Source of the DNA: CBDTYW01 sp965364735
GTDB lineage: Bacteria > Actinomycetota > Nitriliruptoria > Nitriliruptorales > Nitriliruptoraceae
Assembly: GCA_965364735.1 (NCBI GenBank)
Contig: CBDTYW010000005.1
Location: forward strand, 1 to 36,082
Direction of reading: 5' to 3'
DNA length: 36,082 nt
Below the pieces are notes generated by a model. That model had not been told where the DNA came from. It did not search any database and saw nothing but the letters and a program-made list of their open reading frames with translations. Below are positions 10,716 to 19,151 of this stretch, piece by piece. The stretch's first letter is position 1. Every line of letters begins with the position of its first letter. Both the position numbers and the translations under genes were made by a program.

Positions 10716-11886
10716 CCGCGACCCCTTCCGCAGCGTGGTGATCGCCATCAACCCGACGGATCGTCGAGACCGCATCGACCAGTGTGACCTCGTAGCGGAC
10801 CCCTCGCAGCGGCACGTCGCTCGGTACCGCCGCGGTGACGATCACCTGATCGAAGGTCTCGGCCTGGGCTGCGAGTCGTGCCCGACGGGTCGCGTCGAGC
10901 TCGGAGAACACGTCGTCGAGCACCACGACCGGCCGGTCACCGACCTGGTGGAGCACGTCGTGGGTCCCGAGCTTGAGCGCCAGCGCGAGCGACCACGCCT
11001 CTCCCTGACTCGCGTGGGTCCGTGCCGGGAGCGGGCCGATCATCAGCTCGAGATCGTCACGGTGCGGCCCCACCAGGGTGACCCCGCGGCGGCGCTCCTC
11101 ATCGGCATGCAGACGGACCTGTTCAGTCAGCTTGTCGTGCAGCTCAGCGAGATCCGGGACCCCGGACGTCTCGGTGCCGACGATCCCCTCCTGCCACGAC
11201 AGGCGGTACGTCAGCTCGACCTGCTCGGGGCGGTCGGCGAGCTGGCGGTAGGCCCGGTCGACGGGTCCGGCGAGGGCGTGGACCGCGGCGATGCGCGCCG
11301 CGGTCAGCGTCGCCGCGTGACGGACGAGCTGTTCGTCCCAGTCCTCGAGCGTGTCGCCCGCCCCCCGGCCCTGGCCGCCACGGAGCTGCTTGAGGAGATG
11401 GTTGCGCTGCCGCAGGACCTTCTCGTACTCGGCGCGCGCTGCGCCGTACGCCGGGCGTCGCTGACCGAGGAGATCGTCGAGGTAACGACGGCGCTCCGAC
11501 GGCGTCCCGCGCACGATCGCGAGGTCCTCGGGCGCGAACACCACGATCCGGACCACCCCGAGCGCATCGGAGGAGCGCTTGACGTCGTTGCCGTCCACCC
11601 GGGTGCGCGGGCGACTCCCGCCGAGCTGCACGTCCAGGGTGCGCCGTCGGCCGTGATCGGTGCGGGCCTCGATCTGCACCAGCGCCTGGTCCGCACCGAC
11701 CCGCACCAGCGGCCCGTCGCCGGCAACCCGATGGCTCCCGCCGGTGGCAGCCCGGATGACGGCCTCGACGACGTTGGTCTTGCCCATCCCGTTCGCCCCG
11801 AGCAGGATGCTGCACCCGGGACCGAACGCGACGTCGGCCCGGGCGTAGGACCGGAAGTCGGTCAGCTGGACCCGGACCAGATGCAC
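10708..11886 (-). CDS. recF: DNA replication and repair protein RecF
   Basis: SMC-like ATPase that acts with RecO and RecR to load RecA at single-strand gaps. The 392-residue sequence begins MHLVRVQLTDFRSY, a typical RecF start. The Walker A is GANGMGKTN (30-38), the ABC signature is SQGEAW (293-298) and the Walker B is VVVLDDVFSELD (320-331), where Asp and Glu complete the ATPase site. HRDD at about 275-278 is also conserved. It lies 19 bases after dnaN and its stop overlaps dciA, so dnaN-recF-dciA is very likely one operon. Confidence 0.96.
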   Translation of the reverse strand: MHLVRVQLTDFRSYARADVAFGPGCSILLGANGMGKTNVVEAVIRAATGGSHRVAGDGPLVRVGADQALVQIEARTDHGRRRTLDVQLGGSRPRTRVDGNDVKRSSDALGVVRIVVFAPEDLAIVRGTPSERRRYLDDLLGQRRPAYGAARAEYEKVLRQRNHLLKQLRGGQGRGAGDTLEDWDEQLVRHAATLTAARIAAVHALAGPVDRAYRQLADRPEQVELTYRLSWQEGIVGTETSGVPDLAELHDKLTEQVRLHADEERRRGVTLVGPHRDDLELMIGPLPARTHASQGEAWSLALALKLGTHDVLHQVGDRPVVVLDDVFSELDATRRARLAAQAETFDQVIVTAAVPSDVPLRGVRYEVTLVDAVSTIRRVDGDHHAAEGVADA

Positions 11887-11905
11887 GTCGTGCCTCGTCC
11901 GTCGG

Positions 11906-13033
11906 TCAGCTCAGGCGCATCGGCATGAGCAGGTAGGTGAAGTCGTCGACCGCGACGTCAGCACCCTCCTCAGCAGCGACATGCGGACGGAGGACAGCCG
12001 GCTTGAGACCACCACGCAGCTCGACACGGACCTCCTCGGTCCCCATCGCGTCGAGGCCCGAGAGCACGTAGTCCGGGTTGAAGGCGATCTTCAGGCCCTC
12101 ACCGTCGACCTTCGCGGTCAGCGACTCGTTGGCCTCGCCGTACTCCTGGTTCGCCGCGGCGAGCGTCACGGAGTCCTCGTCGAACTGCAGCGTCAGCGGC
12201 GCGTTGGCCATGCCGAGCGACACGACCGCGACGCGCTGCAGTGCATCGATGAGCTCTTGGCGCGAGACGATCACGAGGGTCTCGAAGCCGTCCGGCAGCA
12301 GCGCGCGGACGTCGGGGAAGGATCCCTCGACGAGCGTGGTCGACAGCTGACGGTCGCCGAGCAGGAACGTTACACGCGCCTCCTCGAACACGATCGTGAC
12401 GGCGCCACCAGCGTGTCCCGTGGCCTTCGCGGCCTCCTGGAGCGCCTTGGCGGGCACGAGCGCGGTTGCCTCGACGCCACCGTCCCAGGCGAGCGTGCGG
12501 ACCGCGAGCCGGTACGAGTCCGTCGCGGCGGCGGACAGGCCGTCCTTGGTCGCGATGAGCTGCACGCCGGTGAGCACGGGGCGGCTGTCGTCGGTGCCGG
12601 CGGCGCGGGCGACCTGGGCGACGAGACGCTGGAAAGCGTCGGACTTGATCACGCCACGCGGGGCGTCGTCGGCCGGACGGGGCATCGCCGGGAAGTCCTC
12701 GGCGTCCATCCCGCGAACCTCGTAGGTCGCACGGCCGCAGCGGATCGTGAGGTTGTCGCCGGTGCCCTCGAGGTGCACCGGCGCGTCCGGCAGCCGGCTG
12801 ACGATCTGGCTCAGGAGCCGACCGGGCAGCACGACGCGGCCGGGCTCGTCGACGTGGACCGGCAGGCTGACCTCGGCCGACGTGGCCAGGTCCGTGGCGC
12901 GGCACACGAGGCGTCCGTCGTGTGCCTCCAGCAGGACCCCGGCGAGGACACGCAGCGCCGGACGGGCGCTGGTGGTGCGTGTGGCCCAGGCCACGGCGTC
13001 GGCGAAATCGGCTCGTTCTGCTCGGAGCTTCAC
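11906..13033 (-). CDS. dnaN: DNA polymerase III beta subunit (sliding clamp)
   Basis: Ring-forming processivity clamp of the replicative polymerase. The 375-residue protein starts MKLRAERADFADAVAWATR (GTG at 13033) and has the three-fold clamp architecture, with LSGLDAMGTEEVRVEL near the end and the family C-terminus YLLMPMRLS. GGGAG lies nine bases before the GTG. The reading frame continues upstream to 13300 but those 89 residues are low-complexity Pro/Thr/Arg/His sequence with no clamp similarity, so they belong to the dnaA-dnaN spacer. It is separated from dnaA by about 525 bases of non-coding DNA and from recF by 19 bases. Confidence 0.97.
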   Translation of the reverse strand: MKLRAERADFADAVAWATRTTSARPALRVLAGVLLEAHDGRLVCRATDLATSAEVSLPVHVDEPGRVVLPGRLLSQIVSRLPDAPVHLEGTGDNLTIRCGRATYEVRGMDAEDFPAMPRPADDAPRGVIKSDAFQRLVAQVARAAGTDDSRPVLTGVQLIATKDGLSAAATDSYRLAVRTLAWDGGVEATALVPAKALQEAAKATGHAGGAVTIVFEEARVTFLLGDRQLSTTLVEGSFPDVRALLPDGFETLVIVSRQELIDALQRVAVVSLGMANAPLTLQFDEDSVTLAAANQEYGEANESLTAKVDGEGLKIAFNPDYVLSGLDAMGTEEVRVELRGGLKPAVLRPHVAAEEGADVAVDDFTYLLMPMRLS

Positions 13034-13558
13034 GTCAGGTGTCTCCCGGATTCGGTGGTGCGTGGCGATGCCACGTCGTGCTGGTGCTGGCTGCTGGTGT
13101 GGCTGGTGAAGGCGTGTGCTGGGTCGTGCTGTGGTCGTGCGTGGCGTTGGGCGTCTGCGGGCTGTTCCCCCACATGGTTGATCAGTTCTTGGAGAGAAGA
13201 GAGAGAACCAATCATCACCATCAAGGCTGTGGGTTCGGTGGAGAACTGGGTGTTTCTGCTGGTCAGCGCCGAAGTGTGTCGGTGGAGTGCGATGGGACAA
13301 GTGCGCCAGTCTTCCACATCTCTCCCCATGACACAGATGTAGTTCCCCGAGTTCGACACCGGGAGGTCGAGTTGCCCCGTGTCAGGTCCACACGAAGGGC
13401 ACAGCGGTTGTCCCCCGTGCTGTCCACACCTTGTGCCCGGCTCGTCCACCGCCCGTCCACCGCTCGGCGTGGCCGTCGGACGATCAGGGCGTCGACACCG
13501 GACATGCGTCGCCCCCGGCCTCGGTGGCCGGGGACGTGCGTGGTGGTGTCCAGAGGCG
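13034..13558. other. dnaA-dnaN intergenic region, possible origin element
   Basis: No gene is seen in these 525 bases. In Streptomyces and Mycobacterium oriC lies in this interval. DnaA-box-like 9-mers are sparse: CTGTCCACA at 13420-13428 (8 of 9 to the actinobacterial form TTGTCCACA), AGGTCCACA at 13384-13392, TCTTCCACA at 13310-13318, and TTCTCCACC on the minus strand at 13237-13245. A locally AT-richer, partly purine-rich stretch at 13173-13226 could act as an unwinding element. It should also carry the dnaN promoter. The box density is lower than expected for a complete actinobacterial origin. Confidence 0.45.
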
Positions 13559-15088
13559 TCACACACGCTCCTGGGACTTGATGCGGTTGGTGAGCTCCTG
13601 GACCTGGCTGAAGGTCGTGGTGTCGCTCTGCATCAGCAGGGCGATCTTGTCCTTCGCGGCCATCACCGTCGTGTGGTCGCGTTTGCCGAACGCCTCGCCG
13701 ATGCGGGGCAGCGACATCTCGGTGAGCTCGCGAACGAGGTACATCGCGACGTGACGTGCGGTCACGAGGTGCTTGCTGCGTGACCGCGAGGTCAGGTCGT
13801 CGACGGTGAGCCCGTAGTAGCCGGCCACCTCGTCCATGATCGCGGGGCAGGTGATCTGCTGGTGCCCGGTGGTGTTGAGCATGCCCTTGAGCGCGACGTC
13901 GACGGTGCTCACGTCGATCGGGACGCGGTCGACCGAGGACTGCGCCACGACGCGGATCAGCGCGCCCTCGAGCTCGCGGATGTTGGACTGCACGAGCGTG
14001 GCCATGTGCTCGAGGACGTCGCGGGAGATCGACAGACCCTCGGCCTGGACCTTCTTGCTCAGGATCGCGATGCGGGTCTCGAGCTCCGGCGGCTGGATGT
14101 CGGTGAGCAGGCCCCACGCGAAGCGACTGCGGAGACGGTCCTCGAGCCGAGCGATCTGCTTCGGCGGCCGGTCGCTCGTGATGACGATCTGCTTCTCGGC
14201 GTTGTAGAGCGAGTTGAACGTGTGGAAGAACTCTTCCTGCGTCTGCTGCTTGCCCTCGAGGAACTGGATGTCATCGATCAGGAGCACGTCGGCCTGGCGA
14301 TACTGGCGCTGGAACGCCGCGTTGTCGCCACCGCGGATCGAGTTGATGAACTCGTTGGTGAACTGCTCGGTCGTCACGTAGCAGACCCGCAGCCGGGGGT
14401 AGAGGTCCTTCGCGTAGTGCCCGACCGCGTGCAGGAGGTGGGTCTTTCCCAGACCGGACCCGCCGTAGATGAAGAGCGGGTTGTAGGAGTTGGCGGGGGA
14501 CTCGGCGACCGCGATGGCCGCGGCGTGGGCCAGGCGGTTGGACGAGCCGACGACGAAGCTCTCGAAGCGGTAGTCCGCGTTGAGCTTGGACTCGAACTCA
14601 TCGGCCTCTCGGGGAGGGCGACGGGGAGGGAGGACGGCGCTCGGCCCCGGCGGTCGCGGACTCGGAGTGACGTGGTGGCCGTTCGCGGGAGGCTGCGGCG
14701 GGAACGTCGGTGCCGGCGGCATCGGGCTGCCCGACGTCAGGTCGATGACGTTGCTCGCCTCGGGCGGAGGCGGTGCGAGGCCTTCCGAGAGGGTGGGCTC
14801 CGGGCTCGGGATCGGGGTGGCAGCGTCGGGAGACGGCGGACGGACCAGGATCACGAGGTTCAGCGCCTCGCCGACGGCGTTGCTGAAACCGTCCTGGAGA
14901 CGTGCATGGTGATGCTTCGTCAGCCACTCCATGGCAAAGCTGTGCGTCGTGGCGACGTACACGATCCCGTCGCTGCATCCGACGCATGTGGTCGTGTCGA
15001 GGAACCGGGCCTCCGCCGGGGAGACATCGCTCAGCACGTTGGCACGCACATCCGCCCAGAGCTGCGCCAGGTCAAGACCTTGGGACAT
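13559..15088 (-). CDS. dnaA: Chromosomal replication initiator protein DnaA
   Basis: AAA+ initiator that binds DnaA boxes and opens oriC. The 509-residue protein starts MSQGLDLAQLWADVRANV (ATG 15088). Domain I covers about 1-85. Domain II is a Pro-rich linker (about 87-162). The AAA+ domain has Walker A GGSGLGKTH (209-217) and Walker B LLIDDIQFLEG. Domain IV ends in the DnaA signature KRDHTTVMAAKDKI (469-482), preceded by KHLVTARHVAMYLVREL. An in-frame extension to 15148 adds 20 residues without family similarity and is rejected. It is divergent from rpmH, with DnaA-box-like sites upstream that may also allow autoregulation. Confidence 0.98.
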   Translation of the reverse strand: MSQGLDLAQLWADVRANVLSDVSPAEARFLDTTTCVGCSDGIVYVATTHSFAMEWLTKHHHARLQDGFSNAVGEALNLVILVRPPSPDAATPIPSPEPTLSEGLAPPPPEASNVIDLTSGSPMPPAPTFPPQPPANGHHVTPSPRPPGPSAVLPPRRPPREADEFESKLNADYRFESFVVGSSNRLAHAAAIAVAESPANSYNPLFIYGGSGLGKTHLLHAVGHYAKDLYPRLRVCYVTTEQFTNEFINSIRGGDNAAFQRQYRQADVLLIDDIQFLEGKQQTQEEFFHTFNSLYNAEKQIVITSDRPPKQIARLEDRLRSRFAWGLLTDIQPPELETRIAILSKKVQAEGLSISRDVLEHMATLVQSNIRELEGALIRVVAQSSVDRVPIDVSTVDVALKGMLNTTGHQQITCPAIMDEVAGYYGLTVDDLTSRSRSKHLVTARHVAMYLVRELTEMSLPRIGEAFGKRDHTTVMAAKDKIALLMQSDTTTFSQVQELTNRIKSQERV

Positions 15089-15180
15089 CGTCAACACCCT
15101 GCTCCTACCCCCGAATCCGCGGTTCGGGTGTGTTCCAACCCACGGCAACGCCGAGGGAAAACGTACGAGGATCCCACTCG

Positions 15181-15349
15181 TTGTGACGAGTTCTCCACAG
15201 GTTCACCACAAGGTGTGGAGACCGAGGAACGAAGATCCTTGCGGGGGAAGGACCACGATGAGGCGTCTGGCACAGGGCCGACGGTCATGTGGACAGCGGT
15301 GGCGGACTCTAGAAGGGTCGGCATGATCACCGCAAGCGAAGTTTCCACA
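15181..15349. other. Candidate oriC / DnaA-box cluster upstream of dnaA
   Basis: Five DnaA-box-like 9-mers lie within 170 bases: TTCTCCACA 15191-15199 (8 of 9 to TTATCCACA), TTCACCACA 15202-15210 (7 of 9), GTCTCCACA on the minus strand 15214-15222 (7 of 9), CTGTCCACA on the minus strand 15288-15296 (8 of 9 to TTGTCCACA), and GTTTCCACA 15341-15349 (7 of 9). The first and third face each other as CTCCACA ... TGTGGAG. The surrounding dnaA-rpmH spacer (15089-15635) has no gene. Strand polarity of the core genes also diverges here, which suits an origin. None of the boxes is perfect. Confidence 0.55.
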
Positions 15350-15516
15350 GGGCGCTCGAACGTCTGTTCAGTTCTGACACGGCAAGACGCGATGCTGGGC
15401 CCTGAAGGGGGTCTGGCGAACTTCGAGATGGATCTCGGAGCTGTCGTCCGCCGGGCCGCCACCCGCGCAGGTGCTGCCCACCGTGCGCACACCGCAGCCC
15501 GGCTGCCCGTCTGCGG

Positions 15517-15546
15517 TTGCCGAGGAGGCCTCGAGCCATCTACACT
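15517..15546 (+). promoter_or_regulatory. Candidate rpmH promoter
   Basis: TTGCCG at 15517-15522 and TACACT at 15541-15546 are separated by 18 bases, a reasonable sigma-70-like -35/-10 pair. They lie about 90 bases before the rpmH start and point toward the rpmH-rnpA-yidD-yidC-jag genes. Confidence 0.45.
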
Positions 15547-15635
15547 CATCGCATCCACGTCCACGCCGACGTCGGGCGACTTCACACTCGTGCCCGCGTA
15601 CTCGCGTGGCCCTGCTGTCTCGAGGCGGCTTTCTC

Positions 15636-15770
15636 ATGAAGCGTACGTTCCAGCCCAACAACCGTCGCAAGGCTCGCAAGCACGGGTTCCGTACCCGTAT
15701 GCGCACCCGCTCCGGTCGCAACATCATCAAGAGCCGTCGCCGCCAGGGGCGCTCCCGCCTGTCGGCATGA
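15636..15770 (+). CDS. rpmH: 50S ribosomal protein L34
   Basis: A 44-residue, highly basic protein beginning MKRTFQPNNRRKARKHGFR and ending in an Arg-rich tail, the canonical L34 sequence. It is a component of the large ribosomal subunit that contacts 23S rRNA. GAGGCGG precedes the ATG. Its stop overlaps the rnpA start (ATGA), so translation of the two is probably coupled, in the standard rpmH-rnpA arrangement divergent from dnaA. Confidence 0.98.
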   Translation: MKRTFQPNNRRKARKHGFRTRMRTRSGRNIIKSRRRQGRSRLSA

Positions 15771-16126
15771 CCTCGGCCAACTCCGAGGCGGTCGCTTCCG
15801 AGCGGCTTCGTCGGAGCGCTGACGTGGTCCGCGTGTTGCGGACCGGTCGACGCGTGTCCGGGAACCTCACGGTCGTGCACGCGTTGCCGTCCGACGAGGG
15901 CAACGGCCGGATCGCGGTCGTCGCCTCACGTCGGGTCGGAGGTGCTGTGCAGCGCAACCGCGCCAAGCGCGTCATCCGTGCCGCGCTCCGCGAGGTGCAG
16001 GTCCCCCGGGGCCTGGATCTCGTTGTCGTCGCGCGTCCGACCGCTGCGGCGAGCACGAGCCCCCAGGTCCTGACCGAGCTCCACCAGACGCTCGGGCGGC
16101 TCCAGCCCGTCAGGGCGACCGCGTGA
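15767..16126 (+). CDS. rnpA: Ribonuclease P protein component
   Basis: Protein subunit of RNase P, which with the RNA subunit removes 5' leaders from tRNA precursors. The 119-residue basic protein contains the family RNR motif in GGAVQRNRAKRVIRAALRE (about 59-77) and a RIAVVASRRVGG strand before it. The ATG at 15767 overlaps the rpmH stop; the long in-frame extension upstream through rpmH and into dnaA is spurious. Its stop overlaps the yidD GTG start by four bases. Confidence 0.96.
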   Translation: MTSANSEAVASERLRRSADVVRVLRTGRRVSGNLTVVHALPSDEGNGRIAVVASRRVGGAVQRNRAKRVIRAALREVQVPRGLDLVVVARPTAAASTSPQVLTELHQTLGRLQPVRATA

Positions 16127-16380
16127 CGACCGCAGATCCCGTCGATGTCCGTCCTGGCCTTGTGGCGCGCGCGCTGCTCGGCCTGATCGGCATCTACCGG
16201 GCCTCCGCGGTCCTGCGCAGTCCGCGCTGCGGCTATCACCCCACCTGCTCGGCCTACGCGGCTGAGGCGATCGAGCTCCACGGACCCCTTCGTGGAACCT
16301 GGCTCGCCATCAAGCGCATCGGCCGTTGCCATCCGTGGCATGACGGCGGCGTCGACCCCGTCCCCACGCGAACTCCCTGA
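16123..16380 (+). CDS. yidD: Membrane protein insertion efficiency factor YidD
   Basis: Small membrane-associated protein of 85 residues that assists YidC-dependent insertion. The family core is clear: GLIGIYRASAVLRSPRCGYH, PTCSAYAAEAI, then WLAIKRIGRCHPWHDGGVDP with the conserved cysteines and the HPW/GG D-P motif. The N-terminus contains an amphipathic helix (ARALLGLIGIYR) thought to bind the membrane. It starts with GTG overlapping the rnpA stop and lies 11 bases before yidC, the usual order. Confidence 0.95.
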   Translation: MTTADPVDVRPGLVARALLGLIGIYRASAVLRSPRCGYHPTCSAYAAEAIELHGPLRGTWLAIKRIGRCHPWHDGGVDPVPTRTP

Positions 16381-16391
16381 GAGGACCGCCC

Positions 16392-17411
16392 GTGTCCGCC
16401 ATCTGGAACGGTTTCCTGAGCTTCATCGAGACGGTGCTCACCGCCCTGCACAACGTGATCGAACCTCTGTTCGGTGTGCACTCGTGGGGTTGGGCGATCA
16501 TCCTGCTCACGATCTCCGTTCGCGTGCTGCTCCTGCCACTCGCGGTGAAGCAGACACGCTCGATGAAGGCGATGCAGACCATCGCGCCTGAGGTCAAGAA
16601 GATCCAGAAGAAGTACCCGACGGACCGCGACATGATGCGGTCCGACCCGGAGAAGTACCGGGCTCGCAAGGCCAAGCAGAACGAAGAGACGATGGCCCTC
16701 TACAAGGAGGCCGGCGTCAACCCCGTCGGGGGCTGTCTGCCCCTGGTCATGCAGATGCCGATCTTCTTCGCGCTGTTCTCCGTTCTCCGCAACTTCGATC
16801 TCCTCAAGAACGCCCAGTTCTACTTCTTCACGTCAGGCATCGACGCCTCGGTGCCGATCCCCGAAGGTCTCACCGAGGTTCCGCTCGGCCTGGGCGCGGT
16901 GACCACCGCCGCTGGGCTGCCGGGATACATGCTGATCGCCGCGATGGGCCTGACGATGTTCGTCAGCCAGAAGCAGATGATGGCGCGCAGCGCCGGTCCG
17001 GCAGACAGCCAGCAGGCCCAGACGCAGAAGATCATGCTCTACGTCATGCCGGTCATGCTGACGTTCTTCGGCATCAACCTCCCGCTCGGCGTGCTGCTCT
17101 ACTGGGTCACCACGAACCTGTGGCAGATGGGCCAGCAGGCCTACATCATGCGTGACACCGGCGACGCGGCGGTCGCTGGCGGGACGAGCCCCGGAGACAA
17201 CGGCCGCAAGGGCGCCGCGCCAGCGCCCAAGAAGCCCTCGGGCTCCTCGGGCACCTCGACGAAGAAGCCGTCCGGCAAGCAGGACTCGACGCGTCCAAAG
17301 AACTCGCGAGCCAACGGCCCCTCGGGCAAGGGCTCGTCGGGCAAGGGCTCCACGTCGAAGACCTCGTCCACAGCCGGACGTGAGCATTTGCCGAAGCGCA
17401 AGCGCGGCTGA
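16392..17411 (+). CDS. yidC: Membrane protein insertase YidC/Oxa1
   Basis: Inserts and folds membrane proteins alone or with Sec. The 339-residue protein is the short Gram-positive type without the large periplasmic P1 domain. It has about five membrane segments: near residues 3-25, 33-50 (with the conserved groove Arg44 in ISVRVLLLPL), about 113-132 (GGCLPLVMQMPIFFALFSV), about 176-196, and about 212-242 (MLYVMPVMLTFFGINLPLG ... LLYWVTTNLW). The Lys-rich loop after the first conserved helix (MKAMQTIAPEVKKIQKKYP) is typical. The C-terminal 80 residues are a Lys/Ser/Gly-rich tail suited to ribosome binding. It begins with GTG 11 bases after yidD. Confidence 0.97.
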   Translation: MSAIWNGFLSFIETVLTALHNVIEPLFGVHSWGWAIILLTISVRVLLLPLAVKQTRSMKAMQTIAPEVKKIQKKYPTDRDMMRSDPEKYRARKAKQNEETMALYKEAGVNPVGGCLPLVMQMPIFFALFSVLRNFDLLKNAQFYFFTSGIDASVPIPEGLTEVPLGLGAVTTAAGLPGYMLIAAMGLTMFVSQKQMMARSAGPADSQQAQTQKIMLYVMPVMLTFFGINLPLGVLLYWVTTNLWQMGQQAYIMRDTGDAAVAGGTSPGDNGRKGAAPAPKKPSGSSGTSTKKPSGKQDSTRPKNSRANGPSGKGSSGKGSTSKTSSTAGREHLPKRKRG

Positions 17412-17479
17412 AGCTCCGCCCTCCCCCACTCCCCCACCCAGCAGACCTGCACCAACACCTCACCGAAGGGTCCCACAAC

Positions 17480-18199
17480 ATGACTCAGCAGATCCGTAGC
17501 GACGCCTTGGCAGACGACCTCGCCGCCTTGGCCGCGGTTGCCCTCGACTGTGACGTCTCGGAGATCGATCTCTCGATCGAAGCTCCCTTGCCGGCGAAGC
17601 CCACGACGCTGAAGCTCCAGATCCTCGGCGGTGACGACGAGCAGCGGGTCCGTCCGGCGACGAAGAAGCGTGAAGACGCGCCGAAGGCGCGGTCTGAGCG
17701 TCCGGCGCCGGCCCCTCGCGAGGAAGAGGAAGAGGTTTCGGACGCGGACCTCGAGGCGGAAGCCGACGCGGCTGCCGACTTCATGGAGGGCCTGCTCGAT
17801 GCCCTCGACCTGCCAGGCGACCTGAAGATGGAGGTCTCCCCCAAGGAGATCCAGATCGAGGTGCTCGAGGTTGGCAACGGGGCCCTCATCGGCCGTCGCG
17901 GCCAGACGCTCGAGGCGATTCAGGAGCTCATGCGGGCCTCGCTCCAGCGCGAGTTCCAGCGTCGTTCCCGCGTCGTCCTCGACATCGAGGGCTACCGCGA
18001 CCGCCGGATTCAGAAGCTGGTCGAGCGCACGGATGAGGTCATCGCCGAGGTGCTTGAGACGGGTGAGTCCGTCCGGCTCGAGCCGATGGACGTCTACGAG
18101 CGCAAGAAGGTTCACCACCTGGTCGCTGACCGCGAAGGCGTGATCAGCCGAAGCCATGGCCGCGAGCCCGCTCGCCGCGTGGTGATCGAGCCGGCCTGA
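17480..18199 (+). CDS. jag: Jag/KhpB RNA-binding protein (KH and R3H domains)
   Basis: A 239-residue cytoplasmic RNA-binding protein. It has a KH domain around residues 112-170 with the GXXG loop in GALIGRRGQTLEAIQEL and an R3H domain at about 175-236 (ERKKVHHLVADREGVISRSH). Between residues 55 and 100 it has a charged linker rich in Lys/Arg then Glu (REEEEEVSDADLEAEADAA). Jag/KhpB proteins are linked to YidC function, small RNA regulation and cell division in other bacteria. The position directly after yidC matches the conserved order. A strong hairpin terminator follows 25 bases after the stop. Confidence 0.94.
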   Translation: MTQQIRSDALADDLAALAAVALDCDVSEIDLSIEAPLPAKPTTLKLQILGGDDEQRVRPATKKREDAPKARSERPAPAPREEEEEVSDADLEAEADAAADFMEGLLDALDLPGDLKMEVSPKEIQIEVLEVGNGALIGRRGQTLEAIQELMRASLQREFQRRSRVVLDIEGYRDRRIQKLVERTDEVIAEVLETGESVRLEPMDVYERKKVHHLVADREGVISRSHGREPARRVVIEPA

Positions 18200-18224
18200 G
18201 CCGCGCCAGCATCACCGAAGTGAG

Positions 18225-18253
18225 AACGCCCCGACCGCCATGGTCGGGGCGTT
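18225..18253 (+). terminator. Rho-independent-type hairpin after jag
   Basis: AACGCCCCGACC (18225-18236) and GGTCGGGGCGTT (18242-18253) form a perfect 12-base stem with a five-base loop, followed by TC. It lies 25 bases after the jag stop and should end the rpmH-jag transcript. Its right arm shares bases with the first parS site. Confidence 0.85.
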
Positions 18254-18265
18254 TCACGTGAAACA
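18250..18265. promoter_or_regulatory. parS site 1 (ParB binding)
   Basis: CGTTTCACGTGAAACA matches the parS consensus TGTTTCACGTGAAACA at 15 of 16 positions, including the whole 14-base palindromic core. The first four bases are also the 3' arm of the jag terminator hairpin. ParB encoded at 21535 is the expected binder. Confidence 0.9.
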
Positions 18266-18990
18266 GGAGCCACCTGACACCGAAATCGATCCGCTGAGAC
18301 GTCCGCTGTCGCGCGATGAGCAGCCAAGACATATGGTTCCATCAGAAATGCCTATCGCCCCGCAGCGAGGCTCTCAGTGACTCCTGGGAGGCATGAGCGG
18401 TGTCCGGATTTCGCGAAGAGCTGGCAGGGCGTCCCCAGAGGTGGAAACGCAGGTCGGCCGACCTGTGGGCCGCACGAGATCGTCTGCGCGCGACAGCGGT
18501 CTCTTTCTGCGACGGCACTCCCCCACCCAGTGATCAACACGGCCGCGGTCGCGCCCCAGGGGAAGAAGACGGAGGCCTCGTGGCCAGATCGTGAGGAACG
18601 GGCGGATCCGAGCGTGCGATCGGTCGGTGGGGCGGTATTGGACGTTCTTTGCGGCTCCACGGCGGGGGACGTGGTCGTTCCCATTCACCATGGCTCTACG
18701 AATTCAACGGTCCATCGTGAGGACCCGCTTCAGCGGCGACTCGAGGTGGCGAGAAGTGGCGGGAGTTCGCAGCCTTCGGGCCGTATCGTCGAATGGTCTG
18801 GGCGGCTTGTGCTGTTTCTGGCGAGGGATCGATGTGGGGTGTACTGCCGGTGTCGCGGCAGTGGACCGCCATGGAATCGCTGAGGGCCAGGGATGCCGGC
18901 GCTCGGCGCGGCAGGAGCCACACGAGTCGCGAAGACGTCCGGTCGCGAGGAAGCGCCCTTGTTTGCTGCCGACAACATGTCCGTTGCCGA

Positions 18991-19006
18991 TGTTTCACGT
19001 GGAACA
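18991..19006. promoter_or_regulatory. parS site 2 (ParB binding)
   Basis: TGTTTCACGTGGAACA is 15 of 16 to the parS consensus, with one change in the right half (G for A after CACGTG). It lies in the gene-free stretch upstream of rsmG-parA-parB. Confidence 0.88.
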
Positions 19007-19135
19007 TCTGGGGTGTTACCGCTGGTACGTAACCACCCGCCATCAGCAAGAATACTCCGCGCGAGCTTCGTGGTAGTCGTATCCGATGATGGGGTGCAGT
19101 GATGAAGGTGAACTGAGGTCGCGGCCATCAGGTGG

Positions 19136-19151
19136 TGTTTCACGTGAAACG
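19136..19151. promoter_or_regulatory. parS site 3 (ParB binding), near the rsmG start
   Basis: TGTTTCACGTGAAACG is 15 of 16 to the parS consensus, with an intact core. It ends 44 bases before the rsmG start and overlaps a possible -35 element, so ParB could repress or modulate the rsmG-parA-parB transcript in addition to loading here. Confidence 0.9.

Noticed and set aside
13034..13300. N-terminal extension of DnaN
   Set aside because: The extra 89 residues lack clamp similarity; GTG 13033 has a ribosome-binding site and gives the normal length.
15121..15142. GGTTCGGG...CCAACCC as a tRNA arm
   Set aside because: No cloverleaf can be built around it, and no anticodon or acceptor stem is present.
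13862..15766. Very long upstream extension of rnpA
   Set aside because: It crosses dnaA, the origin spacer and rpmH. The normal rnpA start overlaps the rpmH stop.
18377..18883. 168-codon frame in the jag-rsmG interval
   Set aside because: No family match, no convincing start signal, and several competing frames cover the same bases.
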